A stretch of 64,000 bases of DNA. Origin: Leptospira adleri. GTDB lineage: Bacteria; Spirochaetota; Leptospiria; Leptospirales; Leptospiraceae. Positions 55,596 to 64,000 of this stretch are shown here, in pieces. The DNA lies in NCBI RefSeq assembly GCF_002811985.1, contig NZ_NPDU01000007.1, positions 1-64,000 of the forward strand, read 5' to 3'. Every line of letters begins with the position of its first letter. Within the stretch, counting starts at the first letter, position 1. The translations under genes were made by a program, and so were the position numbers. The notes beneath the pieces were generated by a model. The model was not told the DNA's origin. It saw only the letters and a program-made list of their open reading frames with translations, and made no database searches.

Positions 55596-55621
55596 AAATA
55601 ATGAACTAATGTTCATTATTT
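55596..55621. promoter_or_regulatory. Long palindrome upstream of lipase
   Basis: Perfect 11-bp arms, AAATAATGAAC and GTTCATTATTT, separated by TAAT. The right arm contains GTTCATTATT, identical to the half-site upstream of the desaturase gene. It lies about 28 bases upstream of the lipase -35 element. Likely bound by a TetR-type dimer. Confidence 0.6.
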
Positions 55622-55649
55622 AAAAAACATCTTTTTTATACGAATCCTC

Positions 55650-55677
55650 TTGACAGAGATTTACATAGGTTTATTCT
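55650..55677 (+). promoter_or_regulatory. Sigma-70-like promoter of lipase
   Basis: TTGACA at 55650-55655 and TATTCT at 55672-55677, with a 16-bp spacer. The predicted transcript would have a leader of about 85 bases. Confidence 0.5.
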
Positions 55678-55771
55678 CCTACTTCGGTGTATCAAACACT
55701 ACAAGCGAAGAAGACCAAAGCGAAAACCAATCAAAAGAAAAACAATAGTGAAGAGAATTGAGGTAATTGAA

Positions 55772-56695
55772 ATGCGCAAATTAAGCTTATTGATCCTGAT
55801 GAGTTTCCTTTTAACGGGTTCTTTAATGGCATCCGGCGGCGGGTCTTCTTCTAAACCGCTAACCGGTTCGTATCCAATCGTACTTTCTCACGGATTATTC
55901 GGTTGGGGAACTGATTCCAGCGGAGTCATCAATATCGTAAATTATTGGGGTGGAATGGACACTTACTTGAGAAATCAAGGCGCGAGTGTTTACGCTCCAA
56001 CAAAAACAGCGGCTCAGTCCAACGAGACAAGAGGCGCGGAATTAAGAGACAAGATCAACGTTTATATGGCCGCTAACGGCTTTACAAAGGTTCACGTCCT
56101 CGGTCACTCTCAAGGTGGTTTGGATAGCCGTTATATGATTTCCAATTTGGGAATGTCCGGCAAAATTTCCACCCTGACTACGCTTAACTCTCCGCACAGA
56201 GGAAGCCCGATCGCTGATATCGTGAGCGCTGTAATCCCAAGCTGGGCAAAACCTTTCGTTTCTGCGGTTCTTGGAGTCGTGGTTCAACTGGTTTACGGCG
56301 GCGGACAACAGGACGCGATCAAGGCACTGAACTCCTTGACTACCAGCGGAATGGCTACTTTCAACGGTTATACTCCTGATAAATCAGGCGTTAAATACTA
56401 TTCTTACGGTTCTACCATTACCATTCCGGATCTGATCCAACATCCGCTGATGGGAATTCTTTATCCTGCTTGTTGGGCGGGAGGAGTTTTCAACGGACAA
56501 GGCGGCGATAACGACGGTCTGGTTCCTGCGACTTCTCAAAAATGGGGAACTTGGAAGGGTGGTCCTTCTTACGGAATCCTCACTACCGGGATCGATCATC
56601 TCGAAGCATCCAACACTCTGCTTTCCGGTCAAACCTGGTATGACGTAGAAGGATATTATCTCGCAATGGCCTCTAACGCCAAAGCGAATCAATAG
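55772..56695 (+). CDS. Secreted triacylglycerol lipase
   Basis: 307 residues from ATG at 55772, with GAGGT seven bases upstream. Signal peptide MRKLSLLILMSFLLTGSLMA. YPIVLSHGLFGWG carries the oxyanion HG; the nucleophile is S113 in GHSQGG, with the Asp in GDNDGLVPATS and the His in GIDHLEASN. The layout matches Pseudomonas-type family I.1/I.2 lipases, here without a foldase gene nearby. It hydrolyses long-chain triacylglycerols outside the cell, suiting an organism that feeds on fatty acids. An operator-like palindrome and promoter precede it and a terminator follows. Confidence 0.92.
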   Translation: MRKLSLLILMSFLLTGSLMASGGGSSSKPLTGSYPIVLSHGLFGWGTDSSGVINIVNYWGGMDTYLRNQGASVYAPTKTAAQSNETRGAELRDKINVYMAANGFTKVHVLGHSQGGLDSRYMISNLGMSGKISTLTTLNSPHRGSPIADIVSAVIPSWAKPFVSAVLGVVVQLVYGGGQQDAIKALNSLTTSGMATFNGYTPDKSGVKYYSYGSTITIPDLIQHPLMGILYPACWAGGVFNGQGGDNDGLVPATSQKWGTWKGGPSYGILTTGIDHLEASNTLLSGQTWYDVEGYYLAMASNAKANQ

Positions 56696-56726
56696 TTTCC
56701 TAAAATTCCAGTAACAGTGCAAGATA

Positions 56727-56760
56727 GGATTCCGCGTTTCGGCGCGGGGTCCTTTTTTTT
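56727..56760 (+). terminator. Terminator after lipase
   Basis: GGATTCCGCG and CGCGGGGTCC pair over ten positions (two G-U) around a TTTCGG loop, followed by eight T. Confidence 0.85.
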
Positions 56761-56839
56761 ATTTTTTCTATGATTTTTACCGACTAACTGTCAATAGTTG
56801 TAGAATAAAAATCCTGGTTTCGATTCAATACCATTCCCT

Positions 56840-57895
56840 ATGAAACCTTCGTTCGCAATTTTAGGTTCCGGAAGCATCGGAACTTATCTCGGTTGTAAAT
56901 TGCTAGCCGCGGGCAATTCAGTCACTCTCTATGGCCGAGAAAGAATTCAGAATGAATTGAAAACTTTCGGCGCAAAGATCACCGATTTTACCGGCAATGA
57001 AATCGTGCTTTCTCCCGGTTCGATTCCTTATACAACTTCTCTTCAGGGCGTCGTAGGCGCGGATGTTTTCCTCGTCACGGTAAAGTCGAAGGACACGAAG
57101 GAACTTGCGCAAGAGCTCGGTGGAATTCTTGAAAAAAGACAAAAGATGCATTCCGTTTCCGGCGCTCTGCCGATCGTAATCAGCTTTCAGAATGGAGTTA
57201 GAAACGCCGAAGTTTTGAGAGAAGGTCTGAAAAATCTTCCGGTCGAAGTCTTGGCGGGAATGGTTCCCTTTAACGTCGTCTCCAAAGGAAACGGTCATTT
57301 TCACAAAGGAACGAGCGGAAATCTCGTCGTGGAAGATTCTCGTTCGGGAAGATCCGTTGTTTCCATTCTAAATCGCGCCGGTCTTCCGGCGAACACCCAC
57401 AAAAATATCGGAGGGGTCCTTTGGGGAAAGCTGATCTTTAACTTGAATAATTCTTTGAATGCCCTTTCCGGGCTGACTCTAAAAAATGAAATTTCGAAAC
57501 CGGGTTATCGCAAGATTCTTTCCAAACTCATGAGGGAATCTCTGGAAATTTTAAGGCTGGCTGAAATTCAACCGGTTCGTTCTGGAAAGATGATTCCGGG
57601 TTTGGCGCCGTTTATCTTGAATCTTCCCGATTTTCTTTTTTTTAGAATCGCATCTGGAATGGTTAAGATCGATCCACAGGCGCGTTCGTCCATGTGGGAG
57701 GATTTGATGCAAAAGAGACCCACCGAAATCGATTCTCTGAACGGAGAAGTGATCAAACTTGCCGACGTGATGGGACATTCCGCGCCCCTCAATCGCGAGG
57801 TCGTTCGTCTGATCAAAGAGGCAGAAACCAATCCGACCGTTTTGAATTTAAGCGCCGAAGAGCTTGCAAAAAAAATGAAGATAAAAATAGATTAG
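56840..57895 (+). CDS. 2-dehydropantoate 2-reductase-like protein
   Basis: 351 residues. [20 protein letters not shown] at residues 6-25 is the NADPH-binding fold, and the chain follows the ketopantoate reductase layout: [43 protein letters not shown] (containing the Lys and Asn of the active site), and a late [20 protein letters not shown]. Ketopantoate reductase makes pantoate for coenzyme A. It is about 40-50 residues longer than E. coli PanE, and other pan genes are absent here, so another 2-keto-acid substrate is possible. Convergent with the DUF2062 gene (4-bp overlap). Confidence 0.88.
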   Translation: MKPSFAILGSGSIGTYLGCKLLAAGNSVTLYGRERIQNELKTFGAKITDFTGNEIVLSPGSIPYTTSLQGVVGADVFLVTVKSKDTKELAQELGGILEKRQKMHSVSGALPIVISFQNGVRNAEVLREGLKNLPVEVLAGMVPFNVVSKGNGHFHKGTSGNLVVEDSRSGRSVVSILNRAGLPANTHKNIGGVLWGKLIFNLNNSLNALSGLTLKNEISKPGYRKILSKLMRESLEILRLAEIQPVRSGKMIPGLAPFILNLPDFLFFRIASGMVKIDPQARSSMWEDLMQKRPTEIDSLNGEVIKLADVMGHSAPLNREVVRLIKEAETNPTVLNLSAEELAKKMKIKID

Positions 57896-58518
57896 TCTTT
57901 TAGAATATTCCAAATCGATTTAGCTTTATCTGCGTCTTTACGGATGTATTTTTCTTCCCATTCCTTCAAGGTCAGGCCTTCTTTTTCTGCTTGTTTTTCA
58001 CGGAATCCGTTCAAGAGAGATTTTGTGATCGGATAACCCGCGAACGCGGAGGGAATTCCTATCAAAAATCCCCCCAGAAACATAGGAGCGCCCATGTCGT
58101 TTATCAAAAACGAACTCCAGTATTTCAGGCCTTCGTACAATTCCAATGAACTGGAATGATTGATCACTTCCAAAATGCGATCGAAGCTCATCAAAGCCAT
58201 ATTCCATCCTAGAATGTTGTAAGCGAACGCTCCGGTGACGTAGAAGATATAATAGAAAAAGGGGAGCGTTACCGGATTTGTAATCCAGATCATCGCGATT
58301 GCGATCGGCATATAAAAACGGATTCCAATGATTCGAAGAAGGACCCAAGTGATCAAACCGAGATACATTTGAATTCCGATCAAAGGGGTGAGGGACCAAA
58401 AAAGTCCGATCGAAGTTCCTAAGCAGACCTCTTTTACCGGAGCGTGCGATTGTTGAAAGGGAAGGATGATTTGCTGATGAATAAGTCTATAAACCGCTTT
58501 TATCATGATTGGAATCAA
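57892..58518 (-). CDS. DUF2062 membrane protein
   Basis: 208 residues as drawn from TTG at 58518; an ATG at 58506 is the alternative. [20 protein letters not shown], then [17 protein letters not shown] with the conserved Asn-Pro, define DUF2062. Three to four membrane helices; the C-terminus is charged. The family is unassigned but sometimes fused to glycosyltransferases. The TTG overlaps the stop of the TPR lipoprotein gene, so the two are coupled. Confidence 0.85.
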   Translation of the reverse strand: MIPIMIKAVYRLIHQQIILPFQQSHAPVKEVCLGTSIGLFWSLTPLIGIQMYLGLITWVLLRIIGIRFYMPIAIAMIWITNPVTLPFFYYIFYVTGAFAYNILGWNMALMSFDRILEVINHSSSLELYEGLKYWSSFLINDMGAPMFLGGFLIGIPSAFAGYPITKSLLNGFREKQAEKEGLTLKEWEEKYIRKDADKAKSIWNILKD

Positions 58519-59306
58519 AGATTGGATTTGATTCTTTCCTTTGTATAAGTTTGTAAAGCATTCAGATATTCTTTGTGAAGTGGGAAGATTTCGATCGCCT
58601 TTTTGACTTCTTCCTCCGCTTTGACCGGATCTTTTCTCTTTTCAAAATAAAATTTAGATAACAAAAAATGGGATTCAGATTTTAGAGCTTTGCCTCGGAA
58701 CACTTTGGTGACTCCTTTTTCCAAAGAAGAGATTGCGCCTTCCGAATTCCCTTCCATGATTAGGCAAAGGCTGAATCCGTAATAAGCGTCCCCTTTATCG
58801 GAAAGGGAAATCGAGTTTTGAAATTCGCTCAGACTTTGTTTTCTCAAATTTTGACGTAAATAAAGGCTTCCTAAATTCTCATGAAGAATGGCTTCCGAAT
58901 CGGGGCCTTTTTCCTTAGCAATCAAAAGCGCTTCCTGAAAGATTTTTTCTGCTTCCTTGTAATTTTTATCGGATTCGTAGACGAGTCCCAAACCGCGTTT
59001 GCAATCCAGAGATTTCGGATCCAAGGAGAGACATTTCGTAAAATCTTTTTCCGCGGCGTTCTGGTTTTTTTGGAGATAACGAATCCAACCGCGAACATAC
59101 AAAAGCTCCGGAGTGTCGCCTTTTTGTTTTAAGGTTTCTTCCGCTTTTTGAAGTGCTTCAACCAAATTGTCTTTTTCGGTAAGGTCTCGAATTTCTAAAA
59201 TAGAAATGGAGTCCTTTTTGTTGCAGTTTCCAAGGATGAAGAATAATGAAATTGTAATAAACGAAAGAGCGATTAGAATTCTAAAATTCGGATTTGTTTT
59301 TTTCAT
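58515..59306 (-). CDS. TPR-repeat lipoprotein
   Basis: 263 residues from ATG at 59306; the open frame upstream to 59396 encodes no signal. Signal with LGNC as lipobox (Cys near 28). Five or six TPR units follow ([73 protein letters not shown]). Probably anchored in the periplasm or outer membrane as a scaffold. Co-translated with DUF2062. Confidence 0.82.
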   Translation of the reverse strand: MKKTNPNFRILIALSFITISLFFILGNCNKKDSISILEIRDLTEKDNLVEALQKAEETLKQKGDTPELLYVRGWIRYLQKNQNAAEKDFTKCLSLDPKSLDCKRGLGLVYESDKNYKEAEKIFQEALLIAKEKGPDSEAILHENLGSLYLRQNLRKQSLSEFQNSISLSDKGDAYYGFSLCLIMEGNSEGAISSLEKGVTKVFRGKALKSESHFLLSKFYFEKRKDPVKAEEEVKKAIEIFPLHKEYLNALQTYTKERIKSNL

Positions 59307-59402
59307 ACGTTTGTCTGAATCCTCTTTGAGAGAGTCTGAAATCCTTACCCGAAAATCCGAGTTCATTCTTAAAAAAAAACGTCGTAACAACGACAAGTCT
59401 TA

Positions 59403-59449
59403 CCGTGAAAGGCGCGCCCCACCCTGATCTTGGGTGGAGGGGTGGGAGG
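59403..59449 (+). repeat. GC-rich dispersed repeat, copy 2
   Basis: CCGTGAAAGGCGCGCCCC, then ACCCTGATCTTGGGTGGAGG, then GGTGGGAGG. It aligns with the minus-strand copy at 43431-43475 and contains an internal CCACCC...GGGTGG inverted repeat. Lies in a 180-bp gap. Confidence 0.55.
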
Positions 59450-59484
59450 TGGAAAACATGGAGCGACTTTTCCCTATCAGAAAA

Positions 59485-59712
59485 TCAGAATTTTGCAAGT
59501 AAAATGTCTCCTTGTCGGAACTCCCACAAATCAACCGACTGCGAATGTGTAGATTCCAAATCGCGTTCAACTTGAGAGAAAAGTCCTGCAATTGGATCCG
59601 CATCCTTTTCTAAACTTCTCAAAAAAATCGATCTTTCTTTCGTTACACAGAAAGATTCCAAGATCGTTCGATAAACGCAATCCGGAAAGAGAAACAACAT
59701 ATCTTTTTTCAA
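59485..59712 (-). CDS. Possible small protein downstream of patatin gene
   Basis: 75 residues from a TTG at 59712 (an ATG four codons in is also possible). The composition is protein-like and unlike the shadow ORFs around it: KERSIFLRSLEKDADPIAG, VERDLESTHSQSVDLWEF. It lies 35 bp behind the patatin stop on the same strand. No ribosome site is obvious and no family is recognised. It may be the remnant of a larger gene, since the frame is open for only seven codons upstream of the TTG. Confidence 0.35.
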   Translation of the reverse strand: MKKDMLFLFPDCVYRTILESFCVTKERSIFLRSLEKDADPIAGLFSQVERDLESTHSQSVDLWEFRQGDILLAKF

Positions 59713-59747
59713 GGAATCTTCGTAACATTCTTAGATGAAAAAAGAAT

Positions 59748-60635
59748 TCAGAGCTGGTTTTCCAAAAAACTTGCGACCAGTTCGGCGGACTTTCTTCCTT
59801 CTTCGATACATTCCTTTGCTCTGTGGAATTCCATGAGACCTATGTTTCTGAGCCTTGGTGCGATGATTAGATCCGGCGGATCACCGGCCATTCTGCTTCG
59901 TGTGATTCTAATCTGCATAACGTTGATGCTCTTGGACATTACTTCGATCATTCCCGGTTTTTCATCCTTTTCTTTTTGAAGATTCTCATCCAAATCCTTT
60001 CCCCAAAAACGCGACATGAAGGATTTCCGGTTGTTATCCTTCTCATTTACTTCTTCAGAAGAATCCTTTCGATCCAGAAGATCTTGATTTAGATCGACTG
60101 CGATTACGAACTCGGCGCCCATCGCCTTACAGAGAGAAACGGGAACCGGATTGACGAGCCCGCCGTCTACGAGCCAACGTTGTTCCCGATTTACGGGAGA
60201 AAAAATTCCGGGAAGCGATATGGACGCGCGGACGGCTTCCGGAACGGAACCTTCTCTCAACCAAACTTCGGCGCCGTTGTCTATATCCGTCGCGATGGCT
60301 CCGAATTTTTTTTCGAGATGTTCGAAGTTGAGATCTTTAAATTCTTTTTCGAAAAAATCGAATAGTTTCTTCCCGCTGATCAAACCTCCGCCGAAAGAAA
60401 TATCCATAAATCCCAAAATATCTTTCCATTCCAAGGTTTGGACCCATTCTTCCAAACGATCGAGCTTGCCGGCGGCGTAAAAAGCTCCTACGATCGATCC
60501 TATGGAGGTTCCACAGATGATATCGGGTTTCCAACCGTAGGATTCCAAGACTCGTATAACGCCGATATGCGACCATCCCCGGGCCGAACCGCTCCCCAAA
60601 GCCAAGCCTACGATTCTTTTTTTGTCCTTTTTCAA
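59748..60635 (-). CDS. Patatin-like phospholipase (RssA/NTE-like)
   Basis: 295 residues. The oxyanion loop is GSGSARG (14-20), the nucleophile elbow GTSIG (42-46, S44), and the dyad Asp is in LVDGGLVNPVPV (about 155-165). An insertion at 195-225 is rich in Asp/Glu/Lys. It hydrolyses phospholipid or lysophospholipid esters at the inner face of the membrane. Unlike the patatin at 44304, all motifs are canonical. Confidence 0.9.
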   Translation of the reverse strand: MKKDKKRIVGLALGSGSARGWSHIGVIRVLESYGWKPDIICGTSIGSIVGAFYAAGKLDRLEEWVQTLEWKDILGFMDISFGGGLISGKKLFDFFEKEFKDLNFEHLEKKFGAIATDIDNGAEVWLREGSVPEAVRASISLPGIFSPVNREQRWLVDGGLVNPVPVSLCKAMGAEFVIAVDLNQDLLDRKDSSEEVNEKDNNRKSFMSRFWGKDLDENLQKEKDEKPGMIEVMSKSINVMQIRITRSRMAGDPPDLIIAPRLRNIGLMEFHRAKECIEEGRKSAELVASFLENQL

Positions 60636-60792
60636 CGGGTTTCCCTCTTTTTTTATATAAGATTCTTTGAAAAAATGAAAAAGATCCAGTCAGATGGAAA
60701 TTTTTTACCTTTAATAATCCGTCAGTTGTTATATGCAATTGACGACCATCAATTGAATTTCAACTTTAATTCGGAACGGATCAAAATTCGAG

Positions 60793-62892
60793 ATGCAATT
60801 TTCAAAAATATTTTTTTTCCTAATTGGTCCGTTCGCTTTAATTATCCTGGTAATGATCTCCTCGCCTTGGCAAGCCGGCGACGGGCTCAGAGCTTACCAA
60901 GGCAAGATCGATCTGAGAGGAATCCAGGATCCCAATTTCGGAATGACCAAACTCAACGGAGAATGGGAATTCAATTGGCTTCAGGAACCGGACGATAAGA
61001 TCGAAAATCGTTCCATCGGGTATATCAGCGTTCCCGGGTCCTGGACAAACGAAACGAAAAGTCACCAGGCCTTCCCTAAATTCGGTTATGCGACCTATCG
61101 GCTCAAGGTGTTTCTTCCCGAAATCTGGAAGAATAAAATTCTTTCGGTTTCTTTGGGCAGCGTATCTTCCGCATATCGCGTTAAGATAAACGGCGAACTC
61201 ATCGGAGAAGGGGGAACTCCCGGATTGACCGCCGAAACAACCGTTCCTAGAATCGAACCGAGGGATTTTTTATTTGCCGCGGACGAAGGCGAAGCCCAGA
61301 TCGAAATTTTTATCTCCAATTTTACTTCGACAATTCCGGGCATTTTGCTTCCGGTTTCGATCGGACCCGCGGACTCCGCGAGCGTTTCAAGGGCGCTCAC
61401 GCTTTTTTTCGATATCTTCTCTTTCAGCAGTCTTTTGATCATGGGGATCTATCATATCTTTCAATATCTTTATTTAAGAAGCAGCGTTTCCCCTTTGTAT
61501 TTCGGAATGTACAGCTTGGTCATCTGTCTTCGAACTTCTTTGATCAATTCAAAAATTATAATGCTTTTTTTTCCCGAGGTTCCCTGGTCCTGGATCAATA
61601 AGATCAATCACTTGACGTTATCCGTAAGCGTTCCGTTTTTTCTTCTTTTTTTCAGCTCCGTCTTTGCGCCGTATGTAAATCGAAAGTTTATCAATGCGGG
61701 CGTGATTTTTTCGATCCTGTTTTCGATCGTAACTTTGTTCGGAGATATGCAATTCAATAATCAGAATATTTCCATTTATCACTACTTTATTCTAATCGTC
61801 ATATCATATCTTTTTTATACGATTTTGAAGATCGATTTTGAAAAGGAAAGAAATTACACCTATATTCTTTACGGTTCCGGAATTCTGTTTATCGCGGTTT
61901 TAGTGGATTTGTTTTACGCGCGGGTTTTGAAAACGGGAAGTATTCAGACTTCGCACTATGCGCTCGTGTTTTTCGTCTTTCTTCAATCGCTTTTGCTGGC
62001 CTCGGAAAGATCCCGCAAGTTCGCGGAAACAAGAGAATTGGCTCTCAATCTAAGAACTTCCAACTTGGAATTGTTCGAGATGAAGGAACAACTCGTCCAA
62101 AAGATCGAAGACCGAACGAGAGTTCTCAACGATAACATCATTCAGATCAATCGGGAATTGGAAATCGCGCAGAACGTCCAGAGAAAGATACTGACCCCGT
62201 TGGATCGGTCTATCTCGGGCATTCGGTTCTTTTACGAATATATGCCTTTGGAAAAAGTGGGCGGCGATTTTTTGGACGTGTCCGAAATTCTTCCAGGAAA
62301 GATTCGAGTGATGATCGCGGATGCGGTGGGTCACGGCGTACAAGCGTCTTTGATGACGATGGCCTTAAAGACCGAATACGAAGAACTCAAGAACTTGGAG
62401 AATCCGGCCCAGATTCTGAAGGAATTGAATTTTCGATTTTTGAAAAAGTTCGATTCTTTGGAGAGTATCTTTCCGTGTTTGATCGGAGACATTGATATCG
62501 AAAAAGAAGAATTCACCTATGCTTCCGCCGGTCATCCGGATCAAATTCTGCACATGCCGAACGAATTTCCTTCTTTGATCCATAAGACCGGGCCGATTTT
62601 GGGTTTATTCGAATCTCTTGAAATCGCTTCAAAAACGATTCCGTTTCCGACCGGATCCAGACTCTTGTTGTTCTCCGACGGACTCATCGAAAATCGTATG
62701 AAGGATTCCTTAAATACGAAACAATACAATATGGAATTGATTACGAAATGTCTTCACGAAGGAAGAGAGAATAGTCTGAATACTTTGATTCAAGAGATCA
62801 TCAAGATCGAAGAGTTGACGAGGGGAGACAATCCACGCTACGACGACATCACCGTCATAGCCGTGGAATCGTATTCTACAAAAAAAGGTTAA
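60793..62892 (+). CDS. 7TM sensor with SpoIIE-type phosphatase
   Basis: 699 residues. Membrane anchor (1-25), periplasmic 7TMR-DISM sensor (about 30-195, LNGEWEFNWLQEP, GYISVPGSWTNE, VKINGELIGEGG), seven helices (about 200-410), a helical linker (415-460, EMKEQLVQKIEDRT), and a SpoIIE PP2C domain (about 465-695). The latter includes NVQRKILTP, EKVGGDFLDV, MIADAVGHGVQASLM, LFSDGLIE and NPRYDDITV with the metal Asp residues in place. It dephosphorylates a STAS partner in response to an outside ligand. Same architecture as the 47178 gene but without TPRs. Confidence 0.88.
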   Translation: MQFSKIFFFLIGPFALIILVMISSPWQAGDGLRAYQGKIDLRGIQDPNFGMTKLNGEWEFNWLQEPDDKIENRSIGYISVPGSWTNETKSHQAFPKFGYATYRLKVFLPEIWKNKILSVSLGSVSSAYRVKINGELIGEGGTPGLTAETTVPRIEPRDFLFAADEGEAQIEIFISNFTSTIPGILLPVSIGPADSASVSRALTLFFDIFSFSSLLIMGIYHIFQYLYLRSSVSPLYFGMYSLVICLRTSLINSKIIMLFFPEVPWSWINKINHLTLSVSVPFFLLFFSSVFAPYVNRKFINAGVIFSILFSIVTLFGDMQFNNQNISIYHYFILIVISYLFYTILKIDFEKERNYTYILYGSGILFIAVLVDLFYARVLKTGSIQTSHYALVFFVFLQSLLLASERSRKFAETRELALNLRTSNLELFEMKEQLVQKIEDRTRVLNDNIIQINRELEIAQNVQRKILTPLDRSISGIRFFYEYMPLEKVGGDFLDVSEILPGKIRVMIADAVGHGVQASLMTMALKTEYEELKNLENPAQILKELNFRFLKKFDSLESIFPCLIGDIDIEKEEFTYASAGHPDQILHMPNEFPSLIHKTGPILGLFESLEIASKTIPFPTGSRLLLFSDGLIENRMKDSLNTKQYNMELITKCLHEGRENSLNTLIQEIIKIEELTRGDNPRYDDITVIAVESYSTKKG

Positions 62893-63305
62893 GCGACAAC
62901 TACCATTTCACCGGAGCATTTGACTTCTCCGGAATCGTCTGCTGCTTCTATGGAAACCGTGATCAGTTTTTCGCCGTTTTCTTCCTTCTTCCGTTTTACC
63001 TTTCCCGTGCAAGTGAGTTTTTGTCCGGGTTTGGTCATATTCTTAAAAGTAACTCCGAATTCGCGGATTTGTTTTTGATCGGCCCAAGAAGTGCAGAGTC
63101 TTCCGAGTTGAGCCATCACATACATTCCGTGCGCGATCGTTCCGTCCAGTCCCGTCTTTCTTGCGAAATCCGGATCGTTGTGGATCGGATTAAAATCCCC
63201 GGAAGCTCCCGCATAACGTACGAGATTCGCGTGTGTGATCGCGCCCGTTTTGAGAGGTGGAAGTTCATATCCGACTTCAATTTTATCAAAATCAATCTTA
63301 CTCAT
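62889..63305 (-). CDS. MaoC-type dehydratase, catalytic-type subunit
   Basis: 138 residues, a hot-dog fold. YAGASGDFNPIHNDPDFARK, followed by GTIAHGMYVMAQLG, is the hydratase-2 motif with its catalytic Asp/His pair. It hydrates enoyl-CoA or enoyl-ACP to the R-3-hydroxyacyl form, or the reverse. It starts 1 bp after the related gene at 63307, as in heterodimeric HadAB-type dehydratases. Its stop overlaps that of the 7TM phosphatase (convergent). Confidence 0.88.
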   Translation of the reverse strand: MSKIDFDKIEVGYELPPLKTGAITHANLVRYAGASGDFNPIHNDPDFARKTGLDGTIAHGMYVMAQLGRLCTSWADQKQIREFGVTFKNMTKPGQKLTCTGKVKRKKEENGEKLITVSIEAADDSGEVKCSGEMVVVA

Positions 63306-63306
63306 A

Positions 63307-63759
63307 TCAAGCCTCCGGTTTTCTGATGAAAATAGACATTTCCGCTTCTACGAGCGATTCGCCTTTTGCGTTTCGAATCGTAGTTTTGAAAGTCATCGTA
63401 TCCATCTTTCCGACGGTAACGTTCGTGCATTCGCCTTGAGACGAAACTCGTCCTGGAAGAATGGGTTTGAGATAGGTATATTTTTCTTTGAGGTGAAGAA
63501 TCCGGGACGTGTCCACTCCCATGTTCTCCATGTCCTGCCAAATTTTGGGATAACCCCAAAATTGGATTACGGTTGCAAACGTGGGCGGCGCGGGGATGTC
63601 TTCGTATCCGGCCTTCTTAGCGGCTTCTAAATCAAAATGGATCGGGTTGGTTTCCCCGATTGCCTGACAGAACTCGCGGATCTTTCCTTTTTCTACGTCG
63701 AATTCGTAGCGATCCAGTTTGGTTCCGATCAGGTCTTTGGATATTCCTTTTACTGACAT
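63307..63759 (-). CDS. MaoC-like dehydratase, N-terminal-type subunit
   Basis: 150 residues, a FAS1-type MaoC hot-dog. [18 protein letters not shown] and [16 protein letters not shown] are the substrate-binding helix and loop of HadA/HadC-like subunits; the second-subunit AHGMYV motif is absent, so it likely pairs with the 62889 product. The pair would dehydrate R-3-hydroxyacyl intermediates in fatty acid elongation or breakdown. A palindrome (63855-63872) lies about 96 bases upstream. Confidence 0.87.
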   Translation of the reverse strand: MSVKGISKDLIGTKLDRYEFDVEKGKIREFCQAIGETNPIHFDLEAAKKAGYEDIPAPPTFATVIQFWGYPKIWQDMENMGVDTSRILHLKEKYTYLKPILPGRVSSQGECTNVTVGKMDTMTFKTTIRNAKGESLVEAEMSIFIRKPEA

Positions 63760-63854
63760 ATAAAGTTCCTGAGAATTGTTTTTAAAAAGGGCTTTCGACC
63801 GGATTCAATGTTACCAGAGAAGAAGAATCCGGTCGATGATTTTTTTAGGAAAAA

Positions 63855-63872
63855 ACAGAACAAACGTTCTGT
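63855..63872. promoter_or_regulatory. Candidate TetR operator upstream of the dehydratase pair
   Basis: ACAGAAC-AAAC-GTTCTGT, perfect 7-bp arms and 4-bp spacer. On the minus strand TTGACA (63875-63880) sits immediately before it, so the palindrome would fill the -35/-10 spacer of the dehydratase promoter. The core GAAC-N4-GTTC is shared with the palindrome at 55596. Confidence 0.55.
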
Positions 63873-63875
63873 CTG

Positions 63876-64000
63876 TCAATTATTGTGAGACTCGAACCAA
63901 TTTTTGAGATCGGAAAGAACCTTGGTTCTATCTTCTAAACGCTCGTTCATAGTTTCGTGATAAAGACCGTCGTAGATTTTCAAAGTCTTATCGGAAGAAC
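63876..64000 (-). CDS. Alpha/beta hydrolase (monoacylglycerol-lipase-like), C-terminal part
   Basis: About 40 codons run in from the window edge to a TGA at 63876-63878. The visible end, SSDKTLKIYDGLYHETMNER followed by KVLSDLKNWFESH, is the catalytic-His region (GLYHE) of monoacylglycerol-lipase-like serine hydrolases. The nucleophile and Asp lie outside the window. Its stop codon lies within the -35 element proposed for the dehydratase genes. Confidence 0.75.
   Translation of the reverse strand, partial: SSDKTLKIYDGLYHETMNERLEDRTKVLSDLKNWFESHNN

Larger units (their letters stand above)
55367..55771. other. Intergenic regulatory region between deacylase and lipase
   Basis: About 400 bases, notably AT-rich, between divergent genes. 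It contains an inverted repeat TTTAGG/CCTAAA with a 6-bp spacer (55542-55559), another CCTAAA at 55582-55587, a large palindrome at 55596-55621, and a sigma-70-like promoter at 55650-55677. It appears to be a densely controlled promoter for the secreted lipase. Confidence 0.55.

Noticed and set aside
44304..60635. Two patatin genes as a recent duplication
   Set aside because: Motifs, lengths and oxyanion loops differ widely; they are distant paralogues, not a duplication.

Overview
The window reads as a chromosomal segment of a Leptospira species (Spirochaetes). The evidence is a Leptospira-type lipoprotein with a DUF1554-like C-terminus, long 7TM-sensor/SpoIIE phosphatases, TTG/GTG starts, and dispersed palindromic repeats in gene-free gaps. 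Base composition looks closer to balanced than in the AT-rich L. interrogans, so a higher-GC pathogen-clade relative is plausible; species assignment is inference. I see no rRNA, tRNA, CRISPR array, transposase or prophage. Gene density is high, with many 1-4 bp stop/start overlaps.

Layout. 0-6 kb: a truncated TetR regulator and an SDR; an ECF sigma factor with a small membrane protein; a broken VOC gene beside an aldo/keto reductase; a putative membrane b-cytochrome with YceI; and a 28-residue membrane peptide coupled to a YdjM-like membrane protein. 6-16 kb: a giant DUF2339 membrane protein with an M48 protease, an MFS carrier, gpmI, and a 673-aa protein of unknown function. 16-24 kb: a DUF1554-type lipoprotein and its broken copy, a DUF5683-like protein divergent from an ECF sigma/FecR pair, DoxX, an ABC-F ATPase and a rhodanese. 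24-31 kb: a fatty acid desaturase with its TetR regulator, an acetoacetate-decarboxylase-like protein, thiolase, a TMEM175-type channel and an acyl-CoA dehydrogenase. 31-43 kb: a tightly overlapped acd-trpE-trpG-ABC exporter-receiver chain, a HEAT-repeat protein, hflX, a hom operon ending in a STAS protein, and a dihydroorotase-type enzyme. 43-55 kb: a cutA-patatin-GNAT operon, an OmpA-type protein, a 7TM/SpoIIE/TPR protein, an operon joining a beta-CASP nuclease, an AMP-phosphorylase-type enzyme and a PRPP-synthase-like enzyme, and an N-acyl-amino-acid deacylase. 55-64 kb: a secreted lipase, a ketopantoate-reductase-like enzyme, DUF2062, a TPR lipoprotein, a second patatin, a second 7TM/SpoIIE phosphatase, a MaoC-type dehydratase pair, and the end of an alpha/beta hydrolase.

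Themes. Lipid metabolism recurs (desaturase, thiolase, acyl-CoA dehydrogenase, lipase, two patatins, paired dehydratases, terminal hydrolase). Three of these loci carry similar GAAC-N3/4-GTTC palindromes upstream, suggesting related TetR-type control. Signalling recurs too: two ECF sigma factors, FecR, two SpoIIE phosphatases, a STAS protein and a receiver. The most system-like cluster is the nuclease/nucleotide-phosphorylase/PRPP-synthase operon at 49.8-53.6 kb, which could turn RNA into bases and ribose phosphates. hflX and trpE both appear to start at non-standard codons (ATT and CTG).
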